Below, piece after piece: positions 1 through 11,300 of a DNA stretch of 64,000 bases. A model generated the notes under the pieces. The model saw nothing but the letters and a program-made list of their open reading frames with translations. It searched no databases and was not told where the DNA came from. How positions within the stretch are numbered: the first letter of the stretch is position 1; every line of letters starts with the position of its first letter. Position numbers and translations under genes: made by a program. The stretch spans positions 1 to 64,000 of the forward strand of contig CBFFRP010000413.1 in the NCBI GenBank assembly GCA_965644295.1, in the 5' to 3' direction. Source of the stretch: Paraphysomonas bandaiensis. Taxonomy: Eukaryota > Chrysophyceae.

Positions 1-1443
1 AAACCGTAAGTGTCTTACAACCCATTTTGACAACTGAATCTGAAAATGATATGCACATCATCCATGTATTTGTGCACCAAACTCTACTTTGACATATCTT
101 ATTTTGTACAATAATTGTAATTCATCCTCTCGATTTTAGAACGAAACAATATTTGATTAATGAAAATATCACCGGACCAATCAATAACCACCCCAATCAA
201 AACATCATTCATCTCATTCTGAATATATACGAACATAGTGCACTGGTCTTATATTTCAGTAACCATACGTAACGATTTCCCTCAGATACAACATTATAAT
301 ATTGTAAACAATAGAATGATCCACTCAACGCAATCTCATTGAAAAGAATCCAACAATAGAAATATCAACTGAAATAACAACAAGCTCGCAAAGTAATAAC
401 TCCCATTTTTTAGTCTCGAAGTTAACCATCACTAGCATATATAATTCTTTCGCATGCAATAGTATTATCAACACCATACCTCCAAATGTAGTGACACTTA
501 ACCATCGATCTCATACCCGATGCATAATACAGTCAAACAATTGAAAAATACCAGCGACAAAGTTTTCAAAATTTCATTGACATGTTGTATCACTGAACCA
601 TATTCACTTCAACGTAACAGAAACTTCAATTTTCGAACAACTTTCAATCAACAACTAACCATGAATTTAAAGACAAGTTAATTCGTTGCATTTATGGATA
701 CCATATATATTCAAATTCAATCCCATTGCAGATCCAAAAAAAAACTGAGTAACCATTTTATAAACATCATAGAGATAATGAATATCTCAACTCCTTCCTG
801 TTTCATTCATTCTCTTTAATATAAGAAATGCAAGCACACTGAAAACATATTGCTCCAGATATACTTTCCTCATGCTGACAAGTACAACATCAAAATTTAC
901 ATTCTGTTCACATAGAGGCAATCGCGTTCATTAAAAACTGTTTACTTCCTCTGAAATTAAACTTTCGTAATATGAATCATATAGTATTGCAAAACTTATC
1001 CAAACCATACATGACCCTTGCAAAACTATAACAATAATTGCTTGCCATTGATGTTGAAACCATACCATTGATATTGAACAACTCTTTGCAGACTTTTTTA
1101 CCAATCTCAGACAATACTGTCATTCATTGAAACTTGATAAATTCACTGAAACCCATTCTTATACATTGAACTTAAAACCGAATTATTCTCTCGTAAGTAG
1201 TCAGTCTATATATCACACAGGACTATTGAAGCATAATTTTAACTAGACATTACTGAAATATGAGATCACACTTCTCAAAAACTCAGAACTCTCATATTGT
1301 AACTCCTATCACAACGGTAAGGCTCACAACAACCTCAATCCATTCCGAAATAAAATGGAATAAAACCATGATAAATATTGCATCATCATAAATAATAAGA
1401 TGAACTTTGAAACAAAAGACACTTGCTGGATTTGGAATTGAAC
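1..1443. other. AT-rich stretch with no supportable gene
   Basis: No reading frame of useful length and no recognisable RNA gene is visible on either strand. The sequence is uniformly AT-rich with many stop codons. A short minus-strand frame at 1292-1549 overlaps the end of the coiled-coil ORF in another frame and has no family resemblance. It could be decayed flanking sequence of the ORF at 1444-2082, but I see no terminal repeats to support that. Confidence 0.6.
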
Positions 1444-2082
1444 TTACTGAATTGATGGCGGCCCTGGCCCATGCTCCGCAATAAACACAAGATTTGAAAG
1501 CAATAAACTCAAACTCTTGTTCAACGTAAGAAACTGAAAAACGTAACAAGCTGCATCTTGCTTTATCAGCATAAACAAGGAATATTCAAACACCGAATAA
1601 TTGAACACTGAAAAAGGTACGACTGACATGCGCTCGATTACATCTGTAGCATCATTGGCAGTAGTCTCTTTTCCAAAGGAATTTGGAATTACCATTTCAG
1701 GATCAATGGCAACATGCTGCATAACAACTTGAGAATTATCAACAAAAATCTCAGCCTCGAATGACTCTGACTGAACGTCCTGCTGCTCAACAAATTCCAA
1801 CATATCATTGACAACATTCTGCACAATACAGTTCTCATCGGTTCTGTTCTGAAGTAGATCTGAATTAACTGGAATCGCTCGTCTTGAGGAACGTCGAGAC
1901 TCCAACTGCTGCAATCTTTGTTCGAACATTTCGAAATGAAGATCGATGGACTCAAAACGCTTGTTCAGCTGCTCTTGTTGTTCAGCAAACCGCTGCTTTT
2001 GTTGAGCAAACTGTTCATTTTGTTCAGCAAACCGCTGCTGAAGGAACTCCATAATCTTTGAAACCTCTTCTTCCGAACTCAT
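1444..2082 (-). CDS. Hypothetical Gln/Glu-rich coiled-coil protein
   Basis: This single-exon frame encodes 212 residues. I start it at the ATG at 2082; the frame is also open for three codons upstream from a TTG. Residues 1-65 form a Gln/Glu/Phe-rich coiled coil with near-repeats of the unit RFAEQ(N/Q)EQ. An Arg/Ser patch (ESRRSSRR) and an acidic middle follow. The tail is hydrophobic (LNKSLSLLLSNLVFIAEHG), and the frame ends in GPGPPSIQ. I recognise no domain. A lone coiled-coil frame among degenerate sequence and next to a LINE could be a gag-like protein of a decayed element, but no zinc knuckle, protease or LTR is visible, so that is only a guess. Confidence 0.4.
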   Translation of the reverse strand: MSSEEEVSKIMEFLQQRFAEQNEQFAQQKQRFAEQQEQLNKRFESIDLHFEMFEQRLQQLESRRSSRRAIPVNSDLLQNRTDENCIVQNVVNDMLEFVEQQDVQSESFEAEIFVDNSQVVMQHVAIDPEMVIPNSFGKETTANDATDVIERMSVVPFSVFNYSVFEYSLFMLIKQDAACYVFQFLTLNKSLSLLLSNLVFIAEHGPGPPSIQ

Positions 2083-2099
2083 AGTCGACAATAATATAA

Positions 2100-3239
2100 A
2101 TAAACAATGTTTCTTTCTATCCGACTAAAGTATTAATACTGTAATCTTTCTGATGAGAAAGACCGTGTTTACAACGTTTTATTAATTTAAAGTGCTTCCC
2201 AAACCGAGAATACACTGTCCAGAACACCAAACCGGTGAAACTGCCTCCTAACACAAGCAAACCGCGAGTATAGAATGAATTAAATTACGTTAAAACGTGT
2301 AAAGAAAAAAGTGAAATCATACAACACTCTATCTTGCTGTGAATCATCTACAGTTTACAGTATCATACTTGTACATATACGGGACTTATATCCCTTCAAG
2401 AATACAGTAACCGCAATGTATACTAAATAAACTGAAAATGAAAGTACAACAGCATGCTACCTAGAGTACCGCAGTATAACACCGTATAACTCCACGTATA
2501 ACAGTAACTACAGGTATGCGTGACACCTTCAATCCATCGGAGTCACCTGGACATTCAATTCTCCCAACACCCCCGAGGATATTCCATTTCAAGAACGACC
2601 ATGGCGGGCTATTAAAGAATTAAGCAGCCTCTAATGGATTCTGGACATCTTTCTGGGAACAAGAGCTATATATATGTAACACACACAGATTACCGTGTCA
2701 AACAGTGAAAGGATATATGAGGTGCCAAGTTTGAGATATATGCTAGAATCTGGGTATGCAAAAGTTTTGTTATTATTGTAGACTCCAGTATTCTATATTA
2801 TATATGCAAACGTGGGAATTTTACGATATTTTGGGAAATTTAGGAGTATTTACAGCATTTACAGTTCGTTCTCTCATAACTAACTGCTCCTAATATCAGC
2901 AAGTATATTTCTAGAACTAGACATAAGTCTTATAGTAAGCATATGCACTACACTAGTGAAATGGAGGCAGTTCATATGAAAGTCTATATATGGCAGTTCA
3001 TATGACAGTTAATTGTTCGTTGATCCGACAGTGAACCGTCTGACGATATGCACTGAGCAAAAAATATCTGAACTGCCACATGCACTGCCACATGAACAGA
3101 CGCCGTAAAAAATATTTTCATAGCTCTGTTGGATGAACTGTCATGTGAACCATTCATTTTTGGCGCTTTTCATGCACTGTCGGATGAACGGTCATATGAA
3201 CCACACTTTTCAGATTAACTGACAATAATCGGATTACTA
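2100..3239. other. Intergenic stretch with a cluster of short repeats
   Basis: No gene is visible. From about 2965 to 3215 there is a cluster of short direct and inverted repeats built on the words GTTCATATGA, TGAACTGTCATGTGAACC and GGTCATATGAACC. It ends just before the GC-rich LINE relic. The sequence before 2960 is ordinary AT-rich DNA. Confidence 0.5.
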
Positions 3240-4557
3240 GAGGTTCTAAGCAAACTGATGACGCGCATCATCACGCACCGCCTTCTCCAAATCTGGGAAG
3301 ACCACGATGTCCTACACCCGGCGCAACATGGCTACCGGTGGCGACATGGCACAGACACTGCCATCCTTCGAGTACTGGCGGCCACTGAACTGGCCAAACT
3401 CACCGGACACGCTAAAACTCTGCACCTCTCGGGACTTCCAGAAAGCCTTTGCACGCGAGGCTCAGGGTTCCGGAAGACATATATAATGGCTAACGGGGGT
3501 CGCACCTACATCTGGACTCCACACATGGCTGACCATATCGACCCCTAATTCTAGAGGAATTAAATCAATCCGACGGATCCTTCCTTCCTCAGGCACCCCT
3601 AGTTTCCTCACTCACAGAGGAGTTACACATGGTGGAATAGAATCCGTCTACTCCCAGGATTCCCCACAGCCCTCATCTACCTCCCCGCGAAATACAAAGG
3701 ACTTGGCTTGCGCAAGTACTCCACCTGTACCCAGACCCAAAAGTGGCACACACTGCAAAGGGCCATCACCTTTGGGGGGGGACCCAAGCGAGGCGCTATG
3801 TCCATCTTACAACGTCGCGACCACAACCACCCTAACATTGACTTTTACATCACTAGCCTGATCGAATGGGGGCTCGCTGTACAGGACACGCAGCGGCACC
3901 AAGACCAATAATTCCCCCAAATGCCATGTCTGGGACAAATCCTCTACGCGATATGCAGAAATCGAGCCAAGGGTCACAACAGCAGCTATATGTACAGATT
4001 GCGACCACACTTCAGACCACGTGGCGCACATGCTTCTACAATGCGCACAACCTGAGATCGCCCAAATACGTGAACACGCCTTCCATAATAAACTCAACTT
4101 GACAAACTCCCCTGGCTCCATAACGTCCTAACTAGACTGGCGAGAGATGCATGGGATTCTACCACACCCCAAGTTGAGAGATACTGGACCGGACAGCTCA
4201 CTGCTTCACAACTGGCAAACGCTTTCGCCAGCAACATTTCCACCTCACTACTCGAACACCAATTCCACAAGCTCGAAAAATCCGTCACCAAGATTCTGCT
4301 CCCTCTCTACAATGGAGGGATAAACATGCTCAAAACCAGAGGCCGCAGATATCACAACATCGACGCGACAACATCGACGACGCCACCTTCGACTCCTGCC
4401 AGCTCACAACCACACCGTACACACTCTATTACCAACCCGACAATCCTCCAAGCCACTCCTAGAGCCGCGCCCTCCACGAGACCTCGCTCTCAACGCAGGC
4501 CTGCCAACCCGATGAGGAAGCAAACGATCCTCACCACCGAAAGAATCCCAGACATAT
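3240..4557 (+). pseudogene. Decayed non-LTR (LINE) retrotransposon, 3' part
   Basis: The segment is visibly richer in G+C than everything around it. Around 3258-3420 it encodes a reverse transcriptase fragment with LINE finger/palm style (ITHRLLQIWEDHDVLHPAQH, then RHGTDTA). At about 3430-3470 the expected DFQKAF motif appears in a shifted frame, so there is a frameshift. Much of the catalytic palm (the YADD region) is missing or unreadable. Downstream, fragments in different frames resemble the C-terminal part of such ORFs (KYKGLGLRKYSTCTQTQKWH around 3690-3740). Near 3990-4060 is a Cys/His knuckle of the form CxxC...H...H...C (CTDCDHTSDHVAHMLLQC). The reading continues to about 4560. A 5'-truncated, multiply frameshifted LINE copy fits. 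The element's end and any target duplication could not be fixed. Confidence 0.75.
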
Positions 4558-5714
4558 GTAAGAATCAGATCTTTAATATATTCTTGCTTAGTAGAGGTTT
4601 TCATCCAAACGGGGAAGGTGCTAGTCTAGCGCTAGTCACTAGGAAGAAGTGTGCAAGGTAGTTGTATTTTACACACTATAGAGGGAAGACATTGGAGTCA
4701 TGTTATGATTAGTGTTGCGCTAGGTGTAATGTTGGTCGCAGGCATTCAATAATAAAACTTCAGTCGTGAGTAGTGCTCATGATTGGCAATATGCGTGTAA
4801 GAGTCAGAATATGTAGCGAGAATAATCACAATTTAACTAAGGTTGTGTCCAAAACTTTTTGGGTAGAAAGGAAATGTAGCGTTTTTTTCCTAATTACCCA
4901 AAAAGAGGTGCTGCTAAATCTTGAAAGGTAAATGGAAGAGGGGTAAATCCCATATATGGGTATATAGCGTAGAACAAGGAAGTCCTTGCTTTTTCTTGAA
5001 GATCTTTTTCGTAGTTGTGAGGCTCGGTGGTTGCGTATCCAATAGCAATGTTCTTCACAAATTTTAGAATGGTTAACTACATCCAATTGAGTTGGAGTGT
5101 TGAGTTCTGCAATATGATGTGATATATATTGTGCAATTGAAGTGAGTTAACAGTGTGCAATACGTAAAGTCAACTCATAGGTGTAACGGGTGATTATAGT
5201 TACAAAGGAATTAAATTCAGTTACTGATGTGTGACTATACAAGATATAGAACTGACTGATGAACATATGATAAACAGATGTTGCTAAGAACAGATGTTTC
5301 AACATATGTTACACGAATATGTAGTGAAGTGTTCAGAATAATCATAATTTCTTACTTGAAAGTGCGTTGTATTCAACAGAGCAAGGTTAAGGTTTACGTG
5401 TAGAGCAAAGTTAACTTCAGTGAAATGTCCAATTCGAACATATTGAAATATATTTAATCATTATTATTGGCCTTGAAAGTATTATTATTTTTACTTTTGC
5501 TGGCAATATATTGTTGACTGGCCCTGCTAAAATTATTCTGAAGGTCCTTCTTACGGTATCAATCATAGAAGCGTATTGTACCTCAACATTTAATACAAAA
5601 ATTAAATATGTCTACAGCTTCTGGCTAACTACAAACAACTTTTCGTGTGTGAACGTCGTATTATAAGCAGTAGGCGTCGAGAACCAACACCAGAGAAGTA
5701 GTTAGATGAAGACT
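4558..5714. other. Intergenic, no supportable gene
   Basis: An 86-codon minus-strand frame at 4826-5086 has no recognisable features and I do not call it. At about 5461-5515 lies a short segment (TTGGCCTTGAAAGTATTATT, then TTTTTGCTGGCAATATATTG) that recurs in similar form at 59672-59730, so it is part of a dispersed repeat. The rest is featureless AT-rich DNA. Confidence 0.5.
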
Positions 5715-6406
5715 AGTGTAATAACCAGCCATATCTGGTTATTTTATGCTACATGAGCTCTCTATTGTATATGCTTAACTTTGTACATACTATATGTGCA
5801 ACATAGGTTGAATATTATTATTATTACCATATCTCACATTAAGCTATAAGATATATTATGAATATGACAATTCATGCTTATCATTGATACTTATATATCT
5901 ATTCAAAAGACAAAGAAAGACAGGATTACCAATTATGAAGTTCAATGATGAAGATATTATGATTGATGATTTATATGTATATGTTCTTATTATATATATA
6001 TATTAATGCTTAAGGCTGGAGAAGTTTACTGGAGAATTCCGGGTTTGATATCCACGCTGATAGACGTGTATTGCCAGATTATCCAGTAATACAGTTGTAC
6101 TTATGTATTTCATTAGGTACGTATTGTTTATTGAACTGTACTTGGAAGTACGTATACAAGGCTTCAACTACAATGAGAATACTGAATGTATCTTCCCTTA
6201 TGCATTGATGATGAATCAGTTGTGATCAGGCTGAGCTATTAGTGATGTGTATGGATGAAGGTCATTCCTGGAGGCCTTCCTCTGGCCTGGGAATCATATG
6301 TATATATTGATTGTTGATAATAAGATGCAATTTCTGTACTTTGGAAGTTGCTTGTAGATAGTATTGTAGTTGTAGTCATATTCATTGTTAGTTATCTATT
6401 AGTACC

Positions 6407-6592
6407 ATGGAGGGAGAGCCTAAAATGGAGGTTCATGACTCTAGTCTGTTTCATTTAACTCTGAGAAGGATCAGAGCAATGATTATTGAAGAACAACAGT
6501 CGATATCGAGTGCTGATGAGCAGCGCGTCAGAGATATTGGACTCGTTATTGGTTTAGTTGAGCCAGGGTCAGAGACGCTGGTATCACACTAG
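6407..6592 (+). CDS. Small hypothetical ORF within the inverted-repeat element
   Basis: This is a 61-codon frame starting at ATG and preceded by AGTACC. Its sequence is acidic and helical (IRAMIIEEQQ, then RVRDIGLVIGLVEPG). A related but broken version lies at 36246-36425, where MEEAPKKEV and RSIGLVVGLNDAD can be read in different frames. The surrounding DNA also aligns, including the upstream stretch with GATGCAATTTCT and GGAAGTTGCTTGTA. Conservation of the encoded words between two diverged copies suggests this was once a translated ORF of a mobile element. No known domain is recognised. Confidence 0.35.
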   Translation: MEGEPKMEVHDSSLFHLTLRRIRAMIIEEQQSISSADEQRVRDIGLVIGLVEPGSETLVSH

Positions 6593-6981
6593 TCAAGCTA
6601 GACCGACCTCTACATGTAACTACCTAGGACAAATTCTCATATCCTACTATGTAACGCTACAAAAGCTGCAAGCACCAAGGTGCAACCATTTCCGTTCTTG
6701 TATGTGAGGGAGAGGCTCTCTGTGGAGTTAGTCCTTGAAATACAGAAAGATCAGTCAGGGGGACACCCCTTAGGGTAAGGGGTAAGGCTCCTCAGATCTT
6801 TGTGGAGGAGAATTGTGTATCCATGAGTCAAGTGTTCTTAACCTAAGATACATGGACGAGGGGGGGGGTGTTGAGGCCCCTGCGTGTCATTGAACGGCTC
6901 CAGCGGCTTGGGCCTGAGGCAGAGGGGTAGCTGAGCATGGGGTGGTGGAAGAGGAAGACGACCGGATGGTAGACGGGCTAT

Positions 6982-7056
6982 ACCAATTTATCAGTCTAAA
7001 CACATTTGATGATGCCCGTCTACACCAATTTATCAGTCTAAACACATTTGATGATG
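6982..7056. repeat. 42-bp tandem duplication
   Basis: ACCAATTTATCAGTCTAAAC followed by ACATTTGATGATG occurs at 6982-7014 and again at 7024-7056, an exact copy at 42-bp spacing, inside the inverted-repeat element. Confidence 0.85.
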
Positions 7057-7425
7057 ATAACTTATCATCAATCCCTTCAGGACAAATAGAAAACCTAAAG
7101 TACAACTGCATTTCTGGATAATTCGGTAAACTAGCCTAGATATAAAACCCGGAATTCTCCAGCCTTGCGTATCATTAAAATGTCCTGTAAATATCACCAA
7201 TCATAGTTCTCATCATTCTGTTATCTCATTGTCTGTTTCAGTTAAATCATTGCATATTTCAATAGAAAGCTTATCATATAATAGTCATGTTATTCAGTAG
7301 ATATTGATCCATAGAGTCGATATTCATAATAACTGTATCCTTTCAACATGGAATATGTACAACATAAGCATTTATGATAGAGAGCTCGTAGTATAAAATA
7401 ACCCGGTAGCTGGTTATTAAAGTAT

Positions 7426-8371
7426 AGTTCCCCTTGTCGCGTCAGTACACTTTTAATGAATAAATGGTAATAACGACGTGTTAGAGGGCGTTGAAAGAAC
7501 ATAATACAAACTACAAGTGCATAGAACAGACATTTACTACCAGACCTTTCCATCCAATTTAGACTGATAGCGGAGTGATATACCTTCGAAAATATGTCAC
7601 ATTAAATCATTATTAGTCATGGTAGACACGATTCCTATTATAACGAAGTGCGATTATTTGCGATGACAATGATTTAAATGAATCAGTGACAGCACGTCAT
7701 TCCATTTAATTCATTCTATTACCACAACACATATGGGATACTGCTTCGTCAAGCACATCAGTGATTTCAATTCATCAACTGAAGTCACGTCATTTCGCCT
7801 GCACAGAATAAATCGCCACTTCAAGGTATTCCTCTATAATAATAGAAGAACGTTTATCTTCCTCATCGTGGGGTGTATCCAGCGTGTTCCCTGTAGCTGT
7901 AGCCAAGTCGCCGGGGGTCAGCCTCATGTCATGAGCGGCGCCCTAAATGTGACCTCTTCTCCTCCTCACTCGAGAACAAGTACATGCAGCACTTGAACGG
8001 AAAAGTCAGTATATCAATAATTAGTCAACACATTTTATCGAAATGTAGACGTGGTAATGAACTTATCACTGGGCTCCATCTCGTCCATCTCCAACCAACT
8101 TCTTGCTTTACTTTGGTACTCTTCTTCCTCCTCCTGCTGCTGCTGGTGCTGTTTCAATACACAGAGAAGTAGTAGGCACAGTATTCCGCGGTATTCATAA
8201 TTCCATTTTGATTCATTCCTAAAGCGAATATCCGAATGCACTATGCACAGGACAGTGCCAGAGTTGCATGCGATGCGATATGTGTTGTATTTGATGACCT
8301 CGGCCTTGTAGAGCTGTGTCGTTTGTTTGCTTTACGATTAACATCAATTGTACCTGATTCCTGCAATTCGA
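7426..8371. other. Upstream region of the ABC transporter, possible 5' exons
   Basis: No exon can be placed with confidence. Two weak candidates exist on the plus strand. One is a hydrophobic frame ending FFLLLLLLVLFQYTEK at about 8100-8170. The other is a short frame opening after a good acceptor (CTATGCACAG, 8241-8250) that encodes CVVFDDLGLVEL. Either could encode part of an N-terminal TMD0 if the transporter has one. The minus strand at 8035-8241 holds a Gln/Glu-rich frame made by CTGCTG/CTCCTC simple sequence, which I regard as low-complexity artefact. Confidence 0.35.
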
Positions 8372-11300
8372 ATGGGTAGTTTTAATAGCAATTTGCGAAT
8401 GTACTCCCGAGTGGAGAGTGATGACAAGGGTGAGGTAAAATCCGTGGACGATATGCCGAAAGAGAAGGCTTCAGTGTTTGACTTGGCTATAGTATCTAAA
8501 CCTTATTTTTGGCCTAGTACAGGGTCAGATAGTGCGATTGTGAATAGATGCCGCAGCTCACTGACTTGGGTTATGGTGTCGCTTTCGAAAACTTGTAGTT
8601 TAGTAGCCCCTATATATCTGTCTCGGTCCACGAATTCACTTGCTAATGGACATATATACCAGACCGGAATCAATATATTACTGTATTGCTGCTTTAGATT
8701 TGCTTCTTCATTCTTTAAAGGTATGGATAGAATGGCAGAACTTGTGGCTGCAGCGCAGCTGATATATCTTTTTGTAGAAATGCAGTCGGTTGTTTACTTA
8801 AAAGTGAAGCAGCAAGTATGAATTTAGTTTGCTATATTATGTTAAGATTGAGTATTTAATACGTCGTTTGTTTTCAAGGCAAACATTCAATTAGCTGAAT
8901 TAGCGTTCACCCATATACACTCATTATCTCTAAATTGGCATTTGAGTAAGAAAATGGGTAATGTTATTCGCTCCATGGACAGAGGAACAAGTGCAGCGGA
9001 TACTCTGGCAAGTACAGTGCATTGTAATCCGTAAATTGTCCTTGACAGAACTTTATTTACATGATCCGATAGATAACGTATTTATTCCTCTACCTCTTGC
9101 CTGCTCTGGCTGAGTGCATAGCGGTGTGTTTTGTGTTTCTATTTAAGTTCAGCGAGTGGAAACTCTCCATAACTGCACTTGGAGGAGTAGTACTGTATGC
9201 TACTGTTACGATCCTTATAACAATGTGGCGGAAGAAATTCAGGTTGTTAGACCTGTCTATTCCTACTTCATTTGCCGATATATTAGATATTGCTATTTAT
9301 ATACCCTTGCGAACTCCTTTACGTATTAATTCGTCATTCGTTCTTTATACGGTGTGTATAGGGAGGCGACGAATAGGCATGATAACGACTATCACGATAA
9401 GGCAACTGACAGTATTGTAAACTATGAGGTTAGTGTTGATATTTTTTGTTTTTGTTGGATGTGTGCCTTCATCTCGTATATGAATTCAGACCGTGAAGTA
9501 CTTTAATGGAGAGAGCTATGAAATAAACAGGTGTTCAATATAGCTATCCAAATCATGTGTACACGTGTACACAATCTCTGATGAATTGAGAGGAAGTGTG
9601 TATACCGTCATGTTAATGCTACGCATTTTAGGTTTAAGTCTATGGTTTCTGCGTACCAAAAATTCAACCTGAAAACGGTTTCCACGATGAATTTGTTGAA
9701 CGTTATTCAGCAACTAATCATATCTGTGACAATGTGTGGTGCTATGCTAATTTCTGCACGGAGTGTTTTGAGAGGCAGAATGACCATCGGAGGTAAGCTG
9801 CCACAGTCTTTCTCCTTATTTTGAGATAGGTACAACAATTCCATAGCAATTCTCTCTGGAAGTGATAATTGCTATATTGAGTGTGTCTACAAGCATGCTG
9901 TCGTGCAAACTATATAGCGTAGTTTTAAATATCGTACAGATTTTATAGCTGTCAATGCGTATACGATGGGCATGTTCGCACCTCTCAGCTTTCTCGGGTC
10001 CATTTACAACGCCATCATTCAAGCCTTAGTAGACGTGAAGCACTTGTTGAATTTACTGACGGAAGAGCCTGATGTACTGGACATCCCTGGGGCTATAGAT
10101 ATTCCCGTATATACTGGCCCATGCACGTATCCGTTTCAGGATACTCAGACAGGTAAATAAAGTACATCGAAATGACCCTTTGAATTATTAGATATTTTTT
10201 TAGCTACGAAACGGAGTGTGGCATTGCAATGTGCAACGTGTCATAAAGCTCTCTACAAGGAGTGGGTATGTTGTCCATATTGTGGCCAAGAAATCTACTC
10301 CGGCCTGGAACTAACTGACACACATTCTGAGTTAAACGTTCTTCATGTAAAGTCTGTTGTTCCCTATACCTCGAAAGGTGTTCCTGTGGAGTTCAGTGGT
10401 GAGGGTTACTATAACTGCATATTTACTGTGCTTGGTTAATGCGTGAGTTTGCCGTCCACAGCTCCAGTTATCTTGTATCTCGATGTATCAAATATTTTGA
10501 TGATGTATTGTATGTGTGACAGACGTATTTTTTCACTACCCAGCCCAGCCAATAGATAAAGGGTTGAAGAATGTGTCTTTTTATGTTGCTCCTGGCACAA
10601 CTACAGGTGACATGATATAAAGTGAATGTCAAGGATGGAATCCTCAAGCTCTTTGTGGCATTTTTGTGTGACCATGTGTATTGTTGGTGCTTCGGTGACC
10701 TCACTTTTGCTAATTCTGTACTTCACAGCTATAGTGGGACACAGTGGAAGTGGTAAAACCACTATATCCCGCCTTCTTTTTAGGTTCTACGATCCGCAGC
10801 GGGGGTGTGTAAAAATAGGGGGTTATGATATTCGACAATACACTCAAAAGAGTATCAGAGGATGCTTGGGAATAGTTCCGCAAGACACGGTGGGGAATGC
10901 TTATTTGTTGACCTGAAGGGTCCAGTTCATGCACTTATTGTGTTTCTCATTGATTCAACAGGTGCTTTTTAACGACACTATACTTCATAACGTGAGGTAG
11001 CATTTCGAGTTTTGCAGTTTTAAATATTACCGTTCAATATGATAGGTATGGTAACATGAATGCCACCATGGACCAAATTGATGCAGCAGCTGAAGCGGCC
11101 CAGATAAAGCAATTCATTATCAATCTTCCTGATAAATGGGAAACTCAGGTTGTCTGAGTGAGGGTGGATACCTACATCTTTTTTTCTGTTTTTTCCTTGT
11201 AGGACAAGAGATAACATATGTGTTATATGTAAAGGTTGGAGAGAGAGGATTAAAGCTGTCGGGGGGAGAGAAACAACGCGTTGCTATTGCCCGCTGCCTG

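Larger units (their letters stand above)
5715..7425. mobile_element. Long inverted-repeat (foldback-type) element
   Basis: The two ends are inverted copies of each other over several hundred bases. Left words AATAACCAG, GAGCTCTCTAT, GTACATA and GGCTGGAG...GAATTCCGGGTTT (5717-6045) reappear as the reverse complement in the same order at 7425-7145. The match continues inward (ATTATCCAGTAATACAGTTG at about 6078-6097 against 7125-7099). The arms are diverged, with small indels; for example, the left arm has an extra AAGTTTACT inside the GGCTGGAG block. The interior carries a 61-codon ORF (6407-6592), part of the dispersed structured repeat (6590-6705) and a 42-bp tandem duplication. No transposase is recognisable, so it is probably non-autonomous. 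I could not define a target-site duplication, so the outer ends are approximate. Confidence 0.6.

Noticed and set aside
7290-7553. 87-codon minus-strand frame
   Set aside because: It lies mostly in the right arm of the long inverted repeat and has no counterpart frame conserved in the left arm.
8035-8241. Minus-strand poly-Gln/Glu frame
   Set aside because: Caused by CTGCTG/CTCCTC simple sequence; no supporting features.
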